64,000 nucleotides of DNA. Origin: Denitratisoma oestradiolicum (GTDB lineage Bacteria > Pseudomonadota > Gammaproteobacteria > Burkholderiales > Rhodocyclaceae). Of the stretch, positions 8,870 through 15,095 are shown piece by piece. The stretch lies in the NCBI RefSeq assembly GCF_902813185.1, contig NZ_LR778301.1:62001-126000 (forward strand), given 5' to 3'. Under the pieces are notes generated by a model. The model was not told the DNA's origin, did not search any database, and saw only the letters and a program-made list of their open reading frames with translations. The translations under genes were made by a program, and so were the position numbers. The stretch's first letter is position 1. Every line of letters starts with the position of its first letter.

Positions 8870-9301
8870 ATGACCGACTGGACTTCCGGCTACGTGGCCG
8901 ACATCGGCTACACCTATGGCTACTATGGCGAACTCAACCCTCTGCGGGTAAAACTGGCATTCTTGAATGCTGGGTTGGTGGCCCCGGAATTCGGCGCCGC
9001 TTGCGAACTGGGTTTCGGCCAGGGCATGAGCGCCAACCTCCACGCCGCCGCTTCCGTGACTTCCTGGCATGGCACCGATTTCAACCCTTCCCAGGCGGGC
9101 TTTGCCCAGGAACTGGCGGCCACCGCCGGTTCCGGTGCCCGGCTGTTCGACGAGGCCTTCGCTGATTTCGCCAATCGCGCCGACCTGCCGGACTTCGATT
9201 ACATCGGCCTGCACGGCATCTGGAGCTGGATTTCCGACGACAACCGGGCCGTCATCGTGGACTTCATCCGCCGCAAGTTGAAGGTGGGCGGTGTGCTCTA
9301 G
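8870..9301 (+). pseudogene. Truncated SAM-dependent methyltransferase (N-terminal 143 residues)
   Basis: The frame from ATG 8870 encodes a class I methyltransferase N-terminus: a Gly-rich SAM site, ACELGFGQGMSANLHAA (about residues 45-61), the acidic strand WHGTDFNPSQ, and YIGLHGIWSWISDDNR. It matches the family with a methyltransferase regulatory domain, whose members run to roughly 500 residues. Here it stops at TAG just after KLKVGGVL, where relatives continue with a Tyr. The stop coincides with an abrupt change to sequence of the mobile-element type (GGAATAATAGGGGACAGACC). The gene is therefore a 3'-truncated remnant. It lay beside the surface protein, so it may once have modified it or its glycans, which is inference. 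Confidence 0.85.
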
Positions 9302-9443
9302 GAATAATAGGGGACAGACCACGTTTATCCTGTGATAGGATGCCGTATCACTAGCGTGCTGCATGCCGACTACAAAGTAAGAGGGTCCTCATGACCCACG
9401 GTTTGTGGTGATGCTAGACTGAATGCCAGAAAAGGAGGCTCCC

Positions 9444-9656
9444 ATGACCACAATGATTTCAGAAGTATTTGAGGCATTTCGTGATGCGGGCGTCTCGGAA
9501 GAAAAGGCACGTAAGGCGGCGGAGGCTCTGGCATCTGAGTCGTTGGCGACAAAACATGACATCGCGTCGCTCAAGACGGACAATGCCGTTATCAAATGGA
9601 TGGTGGGGTTCAATTTGGCTTTTACCATGGCCGTGTTGTGGAAGGTGCTCGGCTAA
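9444..9656 (+). CDS. Small coiled-coil protein with C-terminal membrane anchor (DUF1640-like)
   Basis: A 70-aa protein with an acidic helical N-terminus (SEVFEAFRDAGVSEEKARKA), the segment ATKHDIASLKTDN and a C-terminal hydrophobic anchor, IKWMVGFNLAFTMAVLWKVL. This is the layout of DUF1640/CCDC90-like bacterial proteins of unknown role. ATG 9444 is preceded by AAAGGAGG at 9431-9438. It lies between the truncated methyltransferase and the REP transposase and may be ancient cargo or simply a stable neighbour. Confidence 0.8.
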   Translation: MTTMISEVFEAFRDAGVSEEKARKAAEALASESLATKHDIASLKTDNAVIKWMVGFNLAFTMAVLWKVLG

Positions 9657-9695
9657 GCTAAGCCAAGACGGCTGTATCAAACCAACTCATTGGTC

Positions 9696-10412
9696 ATGCC
9701 CCGTCGCGCACGCATTCTGCTTCCGAGCGTTCCCGTCCATTTGATCCAGCGGGGCAATAACCGCTCAGTCTGCTTTTATGCCGATGAGGATTACCGGTTC
9801 TATCTCGATCACTTGACCGAGCAGGCGGCGAAGCACGGGTGTGCGGTCCATGCCTATTGCCTGATGACCAACCACGTTCACCTGCTGGTGACACCGCAAC
9901 GGGAAAGCAGCCTCGGCGGCATGATGAAGGGGCTAGGCCAGTGCTATGTGCAGTACATAAATCGTACCTATCGGCGTAGCGGCACACTCTGGGAAGGGCG
10001 ATTTCGCTCCTGTCTATTGCAAGAAGAGGCATATGTGTTGGCGTGCTATCGGTATATCGAGCTCAATCCGGTGCGGGCAGGCATAGTGAATCACCCGGCC
10101 GAGTATCGCTGGACAAGCTATTGCGCCAACGCACAAGGCGAGCCGACGCCTTGGCTGACGGCGCAATCGCTCTACCTTTCCTTAGGCGAAGACGACGAAT
10201 CCCGTCTGGCTGCCTATCGCGAATTGTTTCGTCATGAGCTGGAACCCGGCGTGGTGGATCAAATTCGCCAGGCCACAAACGGCAATTTCGCCTTGGGCGA
10301 TGAACGCTTTGCCACCGAGGTGGAGCGGATGCTGGGCAGACGGGTAACGCGCGCCAAACCCGGGCGACCGTGCAAGGTACCGGCACCGGTAAGTGAAGAA
10401 CTTTTTGCTTGA
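9696..10412 (+). CDS. REP-associated tyrosine transposase (Y1/IS200-like HUH enzyme)
   Basis: A 238-aa protein of the TnpA_REP (RAYT) group. The HUH metal site is H60-V-H62 in MTNHVHLLVTP. The nucleophile is expected among Y84/Y87 in GQCYVQYINR, followed by the hallmark GTLWEGRF. The C-terminal extension (about 150-238) with PGRPCKVP is typical of RAYTs rather than IS200. These enzymes act on REP hairpins with single-stranded cut sites. The window holds many copies of a matching repeat class with GTCATTCCGGCG...CGCCGGAATCC hairpins. ATG 9696 is preferred over the 2-codon longer form. Confidence 0.92.
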   Translation: MPRRARILLPSVPVHLIQRGNNRSVCFYADEDYRFYLDHLTEQAAKHGCAVHAYCLMTNHVHLLVTPQRESSLGGMMKGLGQCYVQYINRTYRRSGTLWEGRFRSCLLQEEAYVLACYRYIELNPVRAGIVNHPAEYRWTSYCANAQGEPTPWLTAQSLYLSLGEDDESRLAAYRELFRHELEPGVVDQIRQATNGNFALGDERFATEVERMLGRRVTRAKPGRPCKVPAPVSEELFA

Positions 10413-10454
10413 TGTACCGTCTTGCCGCGACTGACTTTCCATATCCGCCTCCCC

Positions 10455-10484
10455 ATGATCGACTGGACTTCCGGCTATGTGGCC
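10455..10484 (+). repeat. Second copy of the methyltransferase 5' end
   Basis: Thirty bases here match the first ten codons of the gene at 8870 with only two differences (reading MIDWTSGYVA). The match then ends in a GC-rich hairpin, CCCCGGCGGGG, followed by TTTT. So the transposase segment is bracketed by two copies of the same gene start. Confidence 0.85.
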
Positions 10485-10594
10485 CCTCCCCGGCGGGGTT
10501 TTCCTTTCAGCGTCACCCCCCGCCCCAGCCCTTCCAATTTCCATTCCCGAAATATTTCTCGGGCTAAACTTTGGAATCTTCCTATACGTTGATG

Positions 10595-10695
10595 CCCCCC
10601 CTAGGGGGGGGTATTCCCGGCAAGCAGGAATGCCCTGGTGCTCACGCACTCGGGCGTGACACAAAAACTGCCGGGAATTACCAGGAGATTTCGAG
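10595..10695 (+). other. Structured leader-like segment with nested inverted repeats
   Basis: CCCCCCCTAGGGGGGG (10595-10610) is a perfect palindrome. Immediately after, ATTCCCGGCA (10613-10622) pairs with TGCCGGGAAT (10669-10678), and inside that TCACGC (10642-10647) pairs with GCGTGA (10654-10659). The outer stem ends 4 bp before AGGAG and an ATG at 10696. The nested hairpin, ribosome site, start order resembles a regulatory 5' leader, but I cannot match it to a known riboswitch class. Confidence 0.5.
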
Positions 10696-10767
10696 ATGGA
10701 AGGTAAGCGCTCAATTGACGACATCTTTCCCCGATGTCCTGAGATGAGGATGATGGTGTCCACGTAG
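10696..10767 (+). pseudogene. Short ORF cut off by the IS66 end
   Basis: ATG 10696 with AGGAG at 10683-10687 begins MEGKRSIDDIFP and runs only 23 codons to a TAG inside the IS-associated palindrome. The IS66-type end begins at 10703, i.e. after the second codon, so the original coding sequence was probably replaced there. The identity of the original gene is lost. Confidence 0.4.
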
Positions 10768-10843
10768 ATGAACGTGGACACCTATAACAGAGCACATCAC
10801 AGAGTTATCGAGGCCCCTGGTTGTGGGGCACAAACAAGACGGT

Positions 10844-10977
10844 CGGAGTTGCTATGACCCGCAAGCGAAACGGGAATTGGTCGAAGCCTGTCTTCAGCCC
10901 GGGATATCGGTGGCGCGGCTAGCGATGCAGCATGGGGTAAATGCCAATCTGTTGCTCACCTGGCTGTGCAGGCTGCC
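10844..10977 (+). pseudogene. IS66 TnpA (OrfA) fragment
   Basis: Reading from 10844 gives RSCYDPQAKRELVEACLQPG followed by ISVARLAMQHGVNANLLL. This is the helix-turn-helix region of IS66 accessory protein TnpA. No start codon is visible and the frame runs into the tnpB ATG, so it is a fragment of about 44 codons. Confidence 0.75.
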
Positions 10978-11109
10978 ATGTTCCGATTCGCCCCAGGGCT
11001 GAAGGTCTATCTTCACCGCGAAGCGGTCGATGGACGCAAATCCATCAACGGACTGGCGCTCCTGGTCGAGCAGGCACTGGAACACATACTGGGTAGATTG
11101 TTGGCGTGA
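10978..11109 (+). pseudogene. IS66 TnpB (OrfB) fragment
   Basis: ATG 10978 to TGA 11107-11109 encodes 43 residues with MFRFAPGLKVYLHREAVDGR and KSINGLALLVEQALEHI, the N-terminal half of the IS66 accessory protein TnpB, which is usually about 115 residues. It is truncated at LGRLLA. The stop lies inside the first TumE operator half. Confidence 0.75.
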
Positions 11110-11146
11110 TTGACAACATCTAGATTTGTTGGCACGATTGCCAACA
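11099..11146 (+). promoter_or_regulatory. Tandem operators and promoter of the TumE-TumA module
   Basis: Two copies of the same inverted repeat lie 28 bp apart: TGTTGGC-GTGATT-GACAACA at 11099-11118 and TGTTGGC-ACGATT-GCCAACA at 11127-11146. A perfect -35 TTGACA (11110-11115) sits in the first, and a -10-like CACGAT (11133-11138, 17-bp spacer) in the second. Binding would block polymerase. The predicted start of transcription falls on the toxin ATG, so the mRNA may be leaderless. Confidence 0.75.
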
Positions 11147-11430
11147 TGGCTGCTCAACTCATCACCCGCTTCAAGAACGTCAATCCTGACGGCTCGATAC
11201 TGGAGCTTGTGGTTTGGAAGGTGCCCGAGCCTGTGCCACCAACCGAGCATGGCTACAAATACAGAGCGGTCTATGTGTTGGATGGTCAACGTATCGTTGG
11301 CTTTGACAACGAACGTAGCAAGGGTGACCACTGCCACCTGGATGGCAAAGAACTGCCCTACAACTTCACTACGGTGGAGCAACTGGTCGAAGATTTTATT
11401 GCGGCTGTTGCCGCTAGGAGAGCATCATGA
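11146..11430 (+). CDS. tumE: TumE-type toxin (DUF6516) of a toxin-antitoxin pair
   Basis: A 94-aa protein starting MAAQLITRFKNVNPDGSI, with VVWKVPEPVPPTEHGYKYR, VGFDNERSKGDHCH and the C-terminal segment TTVEQLVEDFIAAVA. These are the hallmarks of the TumE/DUF6516 toxin family found upstream of a winged-helix antitoxin. ATG 11146 is used; it lies at the end of the second operator, and a TTG at 11110 would extend the frame into the operator region. The stop overlaps the next gene as ATGA. The biochemical target of this family member is not evident from sequence. Confidence 0.82.
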   Translation: MAAQLITRFKNVNPDGSILELVVWKVPEPVPPTEHGYKYRAVYVLDGQRIVGFDNERSKGDHCHLDGKELPYNFTTVEQLVEDFIAAVAARRAS

Positions 11431-11780
11431 CAGAGCGTTATCTCACCATTACAATGCAGCCCAACTGGAAGGGTTCCCTGCGTGAGGCTGCGCGAGTAGC
11501 CAAAGCCGATACCTACCAAGGCGAAGTCCTGAACTTTGAAACCCCAGCGCAGTTCTTCGGACAGTTAACGGGAAAACGCTGGGACATCGTGCGTGCTGTA
11601 CAGGGCAAAGGGGAAATGTCAGTCCGTGAATTGGCTCGGGTCGTGGATCGTGACGTGAAGCGTGTTCACGAAGACATCGTGATCCTTGCCGAGCTTGGAT
11701 TGCTGGAGCGCACCGAAAGTGGTGGTGTGCTGTGTCCTTACACCTCGATGCACATCGACATGTACCTGAAGGCTGCTTAA
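11427..11780 (+). CDS. tumA: TumA-type antitoxin, winged-helix DNA-binding protein
   Basis: A 117-aa protein with an N-terminal toxin-interaction part (MTERYLTITMQPNWKGSLRE, TYQGEVLNFETPAQFF) and a C-terminal wHTH (GEMSVRELARVVDRDVKRVH followed by EDIVILAELGLLERTE). It is the usual partner of TumE and should neutralise the toxin and repress the operon through the tandem operators upstream. It overlaps the toxin by 4 bp. The stop TAA at 11778-11780 is formed by the first bases of a MITE-like element, so the original end of the protein may have been altered. Confidence 0.82.
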   Translation: MTERYLTITMQPNWKGSLREAARVAKADTYQGEVLNFETPAQFFGQLTGKRWDIVRAVQGKGEMSVRELARVVDRDVKRVHEDIVILAELGLLERTESGGVLCPYTSMHIDMYLKAA

Positions 11781-11895
11781 GGAAGCACCGAACAAGTCCC
11801 AATGCGTCATTCCGGCGAATGCCGGAATCCAGGAAAATCAATGCACTGGACACCGGCTTTCGCCGGTGTGACGGACTTAATCGGTGTTTCCTTAA
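11777..11895 (+). repeat. 119-bp MITE-like element, copy A
   Basis: Begins TTAAGGAAGCACCGA and ends TCGGTGTTTCCTTAA (14/15 inverted match). Inside are two hairpins, CCGGCGAATGCCGG and ACACCGGC...GCCGGTGT. It is 117/119 identical to copy B at 14002. No coding capacity, so it would depend on a transposase in trans; the RAYT at 9696 is a candidate. Confidence 0.85.
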
Positions 11896-11897
11896 GC

Positions 11898-11976
11898 GTA
11901 AGCGCTCAATAAACCGCGTCTGTCGCTGAGGGTGGTGAATAGGGATGATGGTGTCCACGTAGATTAGGCGGACACC
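11898..11976 (+). mobile_element. Solo IS66-type end, second copy
   Basis: GTAAGCGCTCAAT at 11898-11910 repeats the start of the IS remnant at 10703 in the same orientation. It is followed by GATGATGGTGTCCACGTAGAT and a decayed palindrome (GGTGTCC 11950-11956, GGACACC 11970-11976). No transposase fragments follow. Confidence 0.65.
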
Positions 11977-12006
11977 TATGACATATCCATTCCGAGGATA
12001 ATAGGT

Positions 12007-13284
12007 TCATTCATCGTCGCCAGGTCCTGCGGTTTCAAGCCGCTTGCTGGTCAGCAGGCAACGCCGCTCGATGAGATTAACGATCTTGCCGAGTATGTCG
12101 TGATCCAGGCCCTGGGTGACGAACGATGAACGCAGGGCGGCGGCTTCGTGGGGTAACTGGCGTGCGATGGCCAGAACCCGCTTTTTGACCTGCGCTGGAG
12201 ACAGTCCTGCCGCTTGCGCAAACTGTTCCCAATGCCGCGACTGGAGTTCGGTGAACTTGTACTTGCTGCCGATCTTCATCGCCATCTTGTCCGTGAGATT
12301 GGCGTACACCGCTGTCGACAAGGTATCGTACAGTGGTGCCAGTGCCGCGCCGCGCTCGGTGTAGATCAGGGAGAAGTTCTTGGCGTGTGCATCGTGGTTG
12401 CCGATCATGGCGTTGAAAATCGCGTAGTCCAGCAAGCGCAAAATGTGCGGGGCGCTGGGGCGTGTTGCTTTGCGCACCAGCCCGAAGCATTGGGCCAGAT
12501 CTGGACCGCCCTCGTTTTGGTACTTGTATTCCGGTGCGACGCCCAGTGCCTGGCAGAAGTCTTCCTGATGCAGCCGCTGCAAGGCACCGTCGGGTTGGCG
12601 CACACGGTCGTAGCGTTCCACCAGCAAATACTCGCGGTCAGCCACCCGGTGAATGGCTGCCCTGGCAACAGACAGCTTTATCTGTGCCGCCAGGGCCAGG
12701 CAGAACCCTTCGTTGAATACGCTGCCCTCAACTCTCGAGATTGCCGGCTTGAGGATGTGAGAGCTTGGGGTGTTCTGAAGAGGCAAACCCATGCGTCCAT
12801 CAGCGAAGGTCACCGGCAGCTTGTCCTGAGCGCCGGCCAAGGACAGACGCAGCCCCTGGTCGCCTGCCAACATGGGGCGGCGGGGCAGCTCATCCAGGAT
12901 CGCGACCAGTTCTGACTGGTCCAGCCAGCGCACCACTGGCGCGGACTGGATGGCGTCGGGTTGTTGGCCAGTTTCCAGCAGGCTGACTGCGCCAGCACAT
13001 TCGCCACCAATCCCGTCCAGCAGTGCAAAATCATTATGGCGCGAGACGTGTAGCGTTTGGGCGATCAGCCTGCGCTTGTCGCCCTCTGGCAGCAGGCCGG
13101 CAAAGAAGGGGCGCGTGGCCTTGTCGTCAAAAGACCCTGCCTGTAAGGGGAGGTGGTGTGACAGTGGACGTGCGTTTGCGGATTGCAGCCATTGCGGTGA
13201 GTAGCTGAAGTTCAGCCGGCCATCGACTTGAGCCAGTTGTCCGACGTGTTGCCCCAGCAGCCAGACTTCCAGGACCCGGCTCAT
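12007..13284 (-). CDS. hipA: HipA-family serine/threonine kinase toxin
   Basis: A 425-aa kinase of the HipA family. Recognisable parts are the N-terminal couple_hipA domain (about 1-105), the P-loop-like SLAGAQDK at 148-155 whose Ser matches the autophosphorylated Ser of E. coli HipA, the ATP-binding Lys in HILKP (176-180), VERYDR (222-227), the catalytic NHDAHAKNFS (296-305) and the metal-binding LAPLYD (315-320). All key residues are present, so it should be active. Family members phosphorylate translation factors such as glutamyl-tRNA synthetase. It overlaps hipB by 4 bp, giving a two-gene operon read leftwards. The three-gene HipBST layout is not present. Confidence 0.93.
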   Translation of the reverse strand: MSRVLEVWLLGQHVGQLAQVDGRLNFSYSPQWLQSANARPLSHHLPLQAGSFDDKATRPFFAGLLPEGDKRRLIAQTLHVSRHNDFALLDGIGGECAGAVSLLETGQQPDAIQSAPVVRWLDQSELVAILDELPRRPMLAGDQGLRLSLAGAQDKLPVTFADGRMGLPLQNTPSSHILKPAISRVEGSVFNEGFCLALAAQIKLSVARAAIHRVADREYLLVERYDRVRQPDGALQRLHQEDFCQALGVAPEYKYQNEGGPDLAQCFGLVRKATRPSAPHILRLLDYAIFNAMIGNHDAHAKNFSLIYTERGAALAPLYDTLSTAVYANLTDKMAMKIGSKYKFTELQSRHWEQFAQAAGLSPAQVKKRVLAIARQLPHEAAALRSSFVTQGLDHDILGKIVNLIERRCLLTSKRLETAGPGDDE

Positions 13285-13526
13285 TTTTGGGCCTCCTGCG
13301 TCTGACTTGCCTCCAGCCCTGCCAAGCTCAACGTTGCTCCCAGCGCCTGTAGGACACGCAGGACGTTCTCCAGCCGGACGGTGGGTTTGCCTGCTTCCAG
13401 GTCAACAATGAATCGCACGCCAACGCCTGCTACGAGCGCCAATTGGGGTTGGGTCAGTCCCAGCGCTTTGCGGGCGCGTCGCACTGCGTCGCCCAGATGT
13501 TGTGGAGTTTCAATCAATGTAGGCAT
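13281..13526 (-). CDS. hipB: HipB-type antitoxin, XRE helix-turn-helix
   Basis: An 81-aa antitoxin with a classic XRE HTH (LGDAVRRARKALGLTQPQLA, GVGVRFIVDLEAGKPTVRLE) and an Ala/Leu-rich C-terminus, matching the family that partners HipA. It is the first gene of the operon and overlaps hipA by 4 bp. It should bind the three palindromes at 13531-13646 and repress its own operon. The start at 13526 leaves the nearest operator only 5 bp upstream of the coding region. Confidence 0.92.
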   Translation of the reverse strand: MPTLIETPQHLGDAVRRARKALGLTQPQLALVAGVGVRFIVDLEAGKPTVRLENVLRVLQALGATLSLAGLEASQTQEAQK

Positions 13527-13530
13527 ATCG

Positions 13531-13646
13531 ATTTCCTGTTCGGGAAATTATGGTGCCAGCCAGAGGAATTATCAAGAAAATTAACTGATCGGGAAATTTT
13601 GCACTCCTTCCTCCTGGTGTTAGGAGAAAATTCCCGATCGGTAAAT
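13531..13646 (-). promoter_or_regulatory. Three hipBA operators with exact 49-bp spacing
   Basis: Related 18-bp palindromes ATTTCCTGTTCGGGAAAT (13531-13548), ATTAACTGATCGGGAAAT (13580-13597) and AATTCCCGATCGGTAAAT (13629-13646) share a consensus near ATTTCCCGATCGGGAAAT. Their centres are 49 bp apart twice over. The first almost abuts hipB. This fits cooperative, looped or side-by-side HipB repression. Confidence 0.8.
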
Positions 13647-13669
13647 GGTCGCGCAATAGTGTCACTGAG

Positions 13670-13864
13670 TTGATCCGTGCGGGACGGACCACGGTTTTCC
13701 GTGAATCACATGGACTGATGCGGATTCTTTTCACCTCGGTGTTCGAGTGTACCGTCAAGAAATCGCACAAGCAGCAGAAGGCTGATTTCGACGTGGCTGT
13801 TCGTGCCCTTGCTGCAGATGTGACGATTGCCGAGTTCCCGGACGGGATAGAGATTTACGGATAG
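13670..13864 (+). CDS. Hypothetical small protein, possibly a remnant
   Basis: A 64-codon frame from TTG 13670 (no clear ribosome site), reading MIRAGRTTVFRESHGLMRIL and ending FPDGIEIYG. The Met at about residue 17 is another possible start. After its stop the sequence shows RYNEFKAVLSIPDGEVLEGE and LPIIGDAVGLVSG in another frame up to the MITE at 14002. The stretch may therefore be a broken small gene pair rather than a functional gene. I do not recognise the product. Confidence 0.35.
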   Translation: MIRAGRTTVFRESHGLMRILFTSVFECTVKKSHKQQKADFDVAVRALAADVTIAEFPDGIEIYG

Positions 13865-14001
13865 GGGGTCGCTCGATGATGTCATCACCCCCATATTCAT
13901 GTCAGATACAACGAGTTCAAGGCAGTGTTGAGTATTCCAGACGGTGAAGTGCTGGAAGGCGAGTTACCCATCATCGGCGATGCTGTGGGTCTGGTATCTG
14001 G

Positions 14002-14120
14002 TTAAGGAAGCACCGAGCAAGTCCCAATGCGTCATTCCGGCGAACGCCGGAATCCAGGAAAATCAATGCACTGGACACCGGCTTTCGCCGGTGTGACGGA
14101 CTTAATCGGTGTTTCCTTAA
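14002..14120 (+). repeat. 119-bp MITE-like element, copy B
   Basis: Same length and ends as copy A at 11777, with two base differences. It is flanked by CTGG on the left and CCAG on the right, so the terminal inverted repeat extends by four bases here. Confidence 0.85.
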
Positions 14121-14243
14121 CCAGACGACGCTGACGAGCATCGCGGCGACGGGCCTTGCCGCCAATCCAATCGGGTAAAGTGGCGGGCCCGGGATTTCCC
14201 GGCCTGGATCAGTCAATCGTTCACATCAGGGAAAGGTAGAGGC

Positions 14244-15077
14244 ATGCGGCAGTTCATTCGGCAATGGACCCAGGGCAAGGCGCAGGAAGCCACGATTGCG
14301 GAAGCACCGGCTACGGTACCTGTGGTCGAGCTGCCCGGCTTCGCCAATCCAGTCTGCCAGTTGGTCAATACCAACCAGTTTCTGGAGCCGGAATTCAAGC
14401 GTTGGGCCTGCCAGGAGCTGGGCTGGCAGTTTGGCTTCAACCGCAAGCTCTGGGAATACGCCTTCATTCTCAACGCCATTGATCGGTATGGCCGCCTGGA
14501 CGGCCGGGGCCTGGGTTTCGGCGTCGGCCGGGAGCCGATCATCCCGGTCATGCTGCGCCATGGTGCCCGCCTGCTGGTGACGGACCTGAGCCACGAGGAT
14601 GCCCAGCGCCAGGGTTGGGCCACTTCGGAATTCGATGCCTCGATCCGGGACCAGTTGGATTTCCGCTTTGTGAACATGAATGAGATTCCCGCCGACTTAA
14701 GGGATTTCGATTTCCTCTGGTCCTGCGGTTCCCTGGAGCATATCGGCAGCCTGGAGGCCGGCCTGGCCTTCATCGAGTCGTCCCTGGATTGCCTGAAGCC
14801 GGGCGGTGTGGCCGTGCACACCACGGAGTTCAATTTTTCCAGCCAGGAGGAAACCCGGGACGCGGCGGACATCTGTTTTTATCGGGACCGGGATATCGAG
14901 TCCTTGGTGGAGCGCGTCAGGCGCAAGGGTGGGGAGATGACGGTCAACCTGGCCCGGGGCGACGGCCCTCTCGACAAGCATGTGGATTACCCGCCTTATG
15001 TCTATGAACTCAGCATGCGGGCCTGGTACGAGCCCTATGCCATCACCTCGGTGGGGCTGGTGATACACAAGCGATAG
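14244..15077 (+). CDS. SAM-dependent methyltransferase, class I
   Basis: A 277-aa soluble protein. The SAM site reads GRGLGFGVGREPIIPVMLRHG (acidic strand LLVTDLS nearby), and the post-motif FLWSCGSLEHIGSLEAGLAF and CLKPGGVAVHTTEFNF are typical of class I methyltransferases acting on small molecules or sugars. The N-terminal 60 residues precede the fold. It ends 18 bp before the end of the convergent metalloprotease gene. With the truncated methyltransferase at 8870 it brackets the remnants of a surface-protein locus, so a role in modifying a surface glycan or S-layer is possible but unproven. Confidence 0.8.
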   Translation: MRQFIRQWTQGKAQEATIAEAPATVPVVELPGFANPVCQLVNTNQFLEPEFKRWACQELGWQFGFNRKLWEYAFILNAIDRYGRLDGRGLGFGVGREPIIPVMLRHGARLLVTDLSHEDAQRQGWATSEFDASIRDQLDFRFVNMNEIPADLRDFDFLWSCGSLEHIGSLEAGLAFIESSLDCLKPGGVAVHTTEFNFSSQEETRDAADICFYRDRDIESLVERVRRKGGEMTVNLARGDGPLDKHVDYPPYVYELSMRAWYEPYAITSVGLVIHKR

Positions 15078-15095
15078 GCGCAGGGGGCTGGCTCT

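Larger units (their letters stand above)
10703..11109 (+). mobile_element. IS66-family remnant
   Basis: Starts with GTAAGCGCTCAAT, an IS66-type terminus. A palindromic segment (GGTGTCCACG 10755-10764 with CGTGGACACC 10773-10782) comes next, then fragments of tnpA and tnpB in the usual order. The large transposase tnpC and the right end are absent; the remnant stops where the TumE operators begin. Confidence 0.75.

Noticed and set aside
12007..13526. Three-gene HipBST system
   Set aside because: Only one kinase gene and one HTH gene are present, and the kinase has both N-terminal and core parts in one protein.
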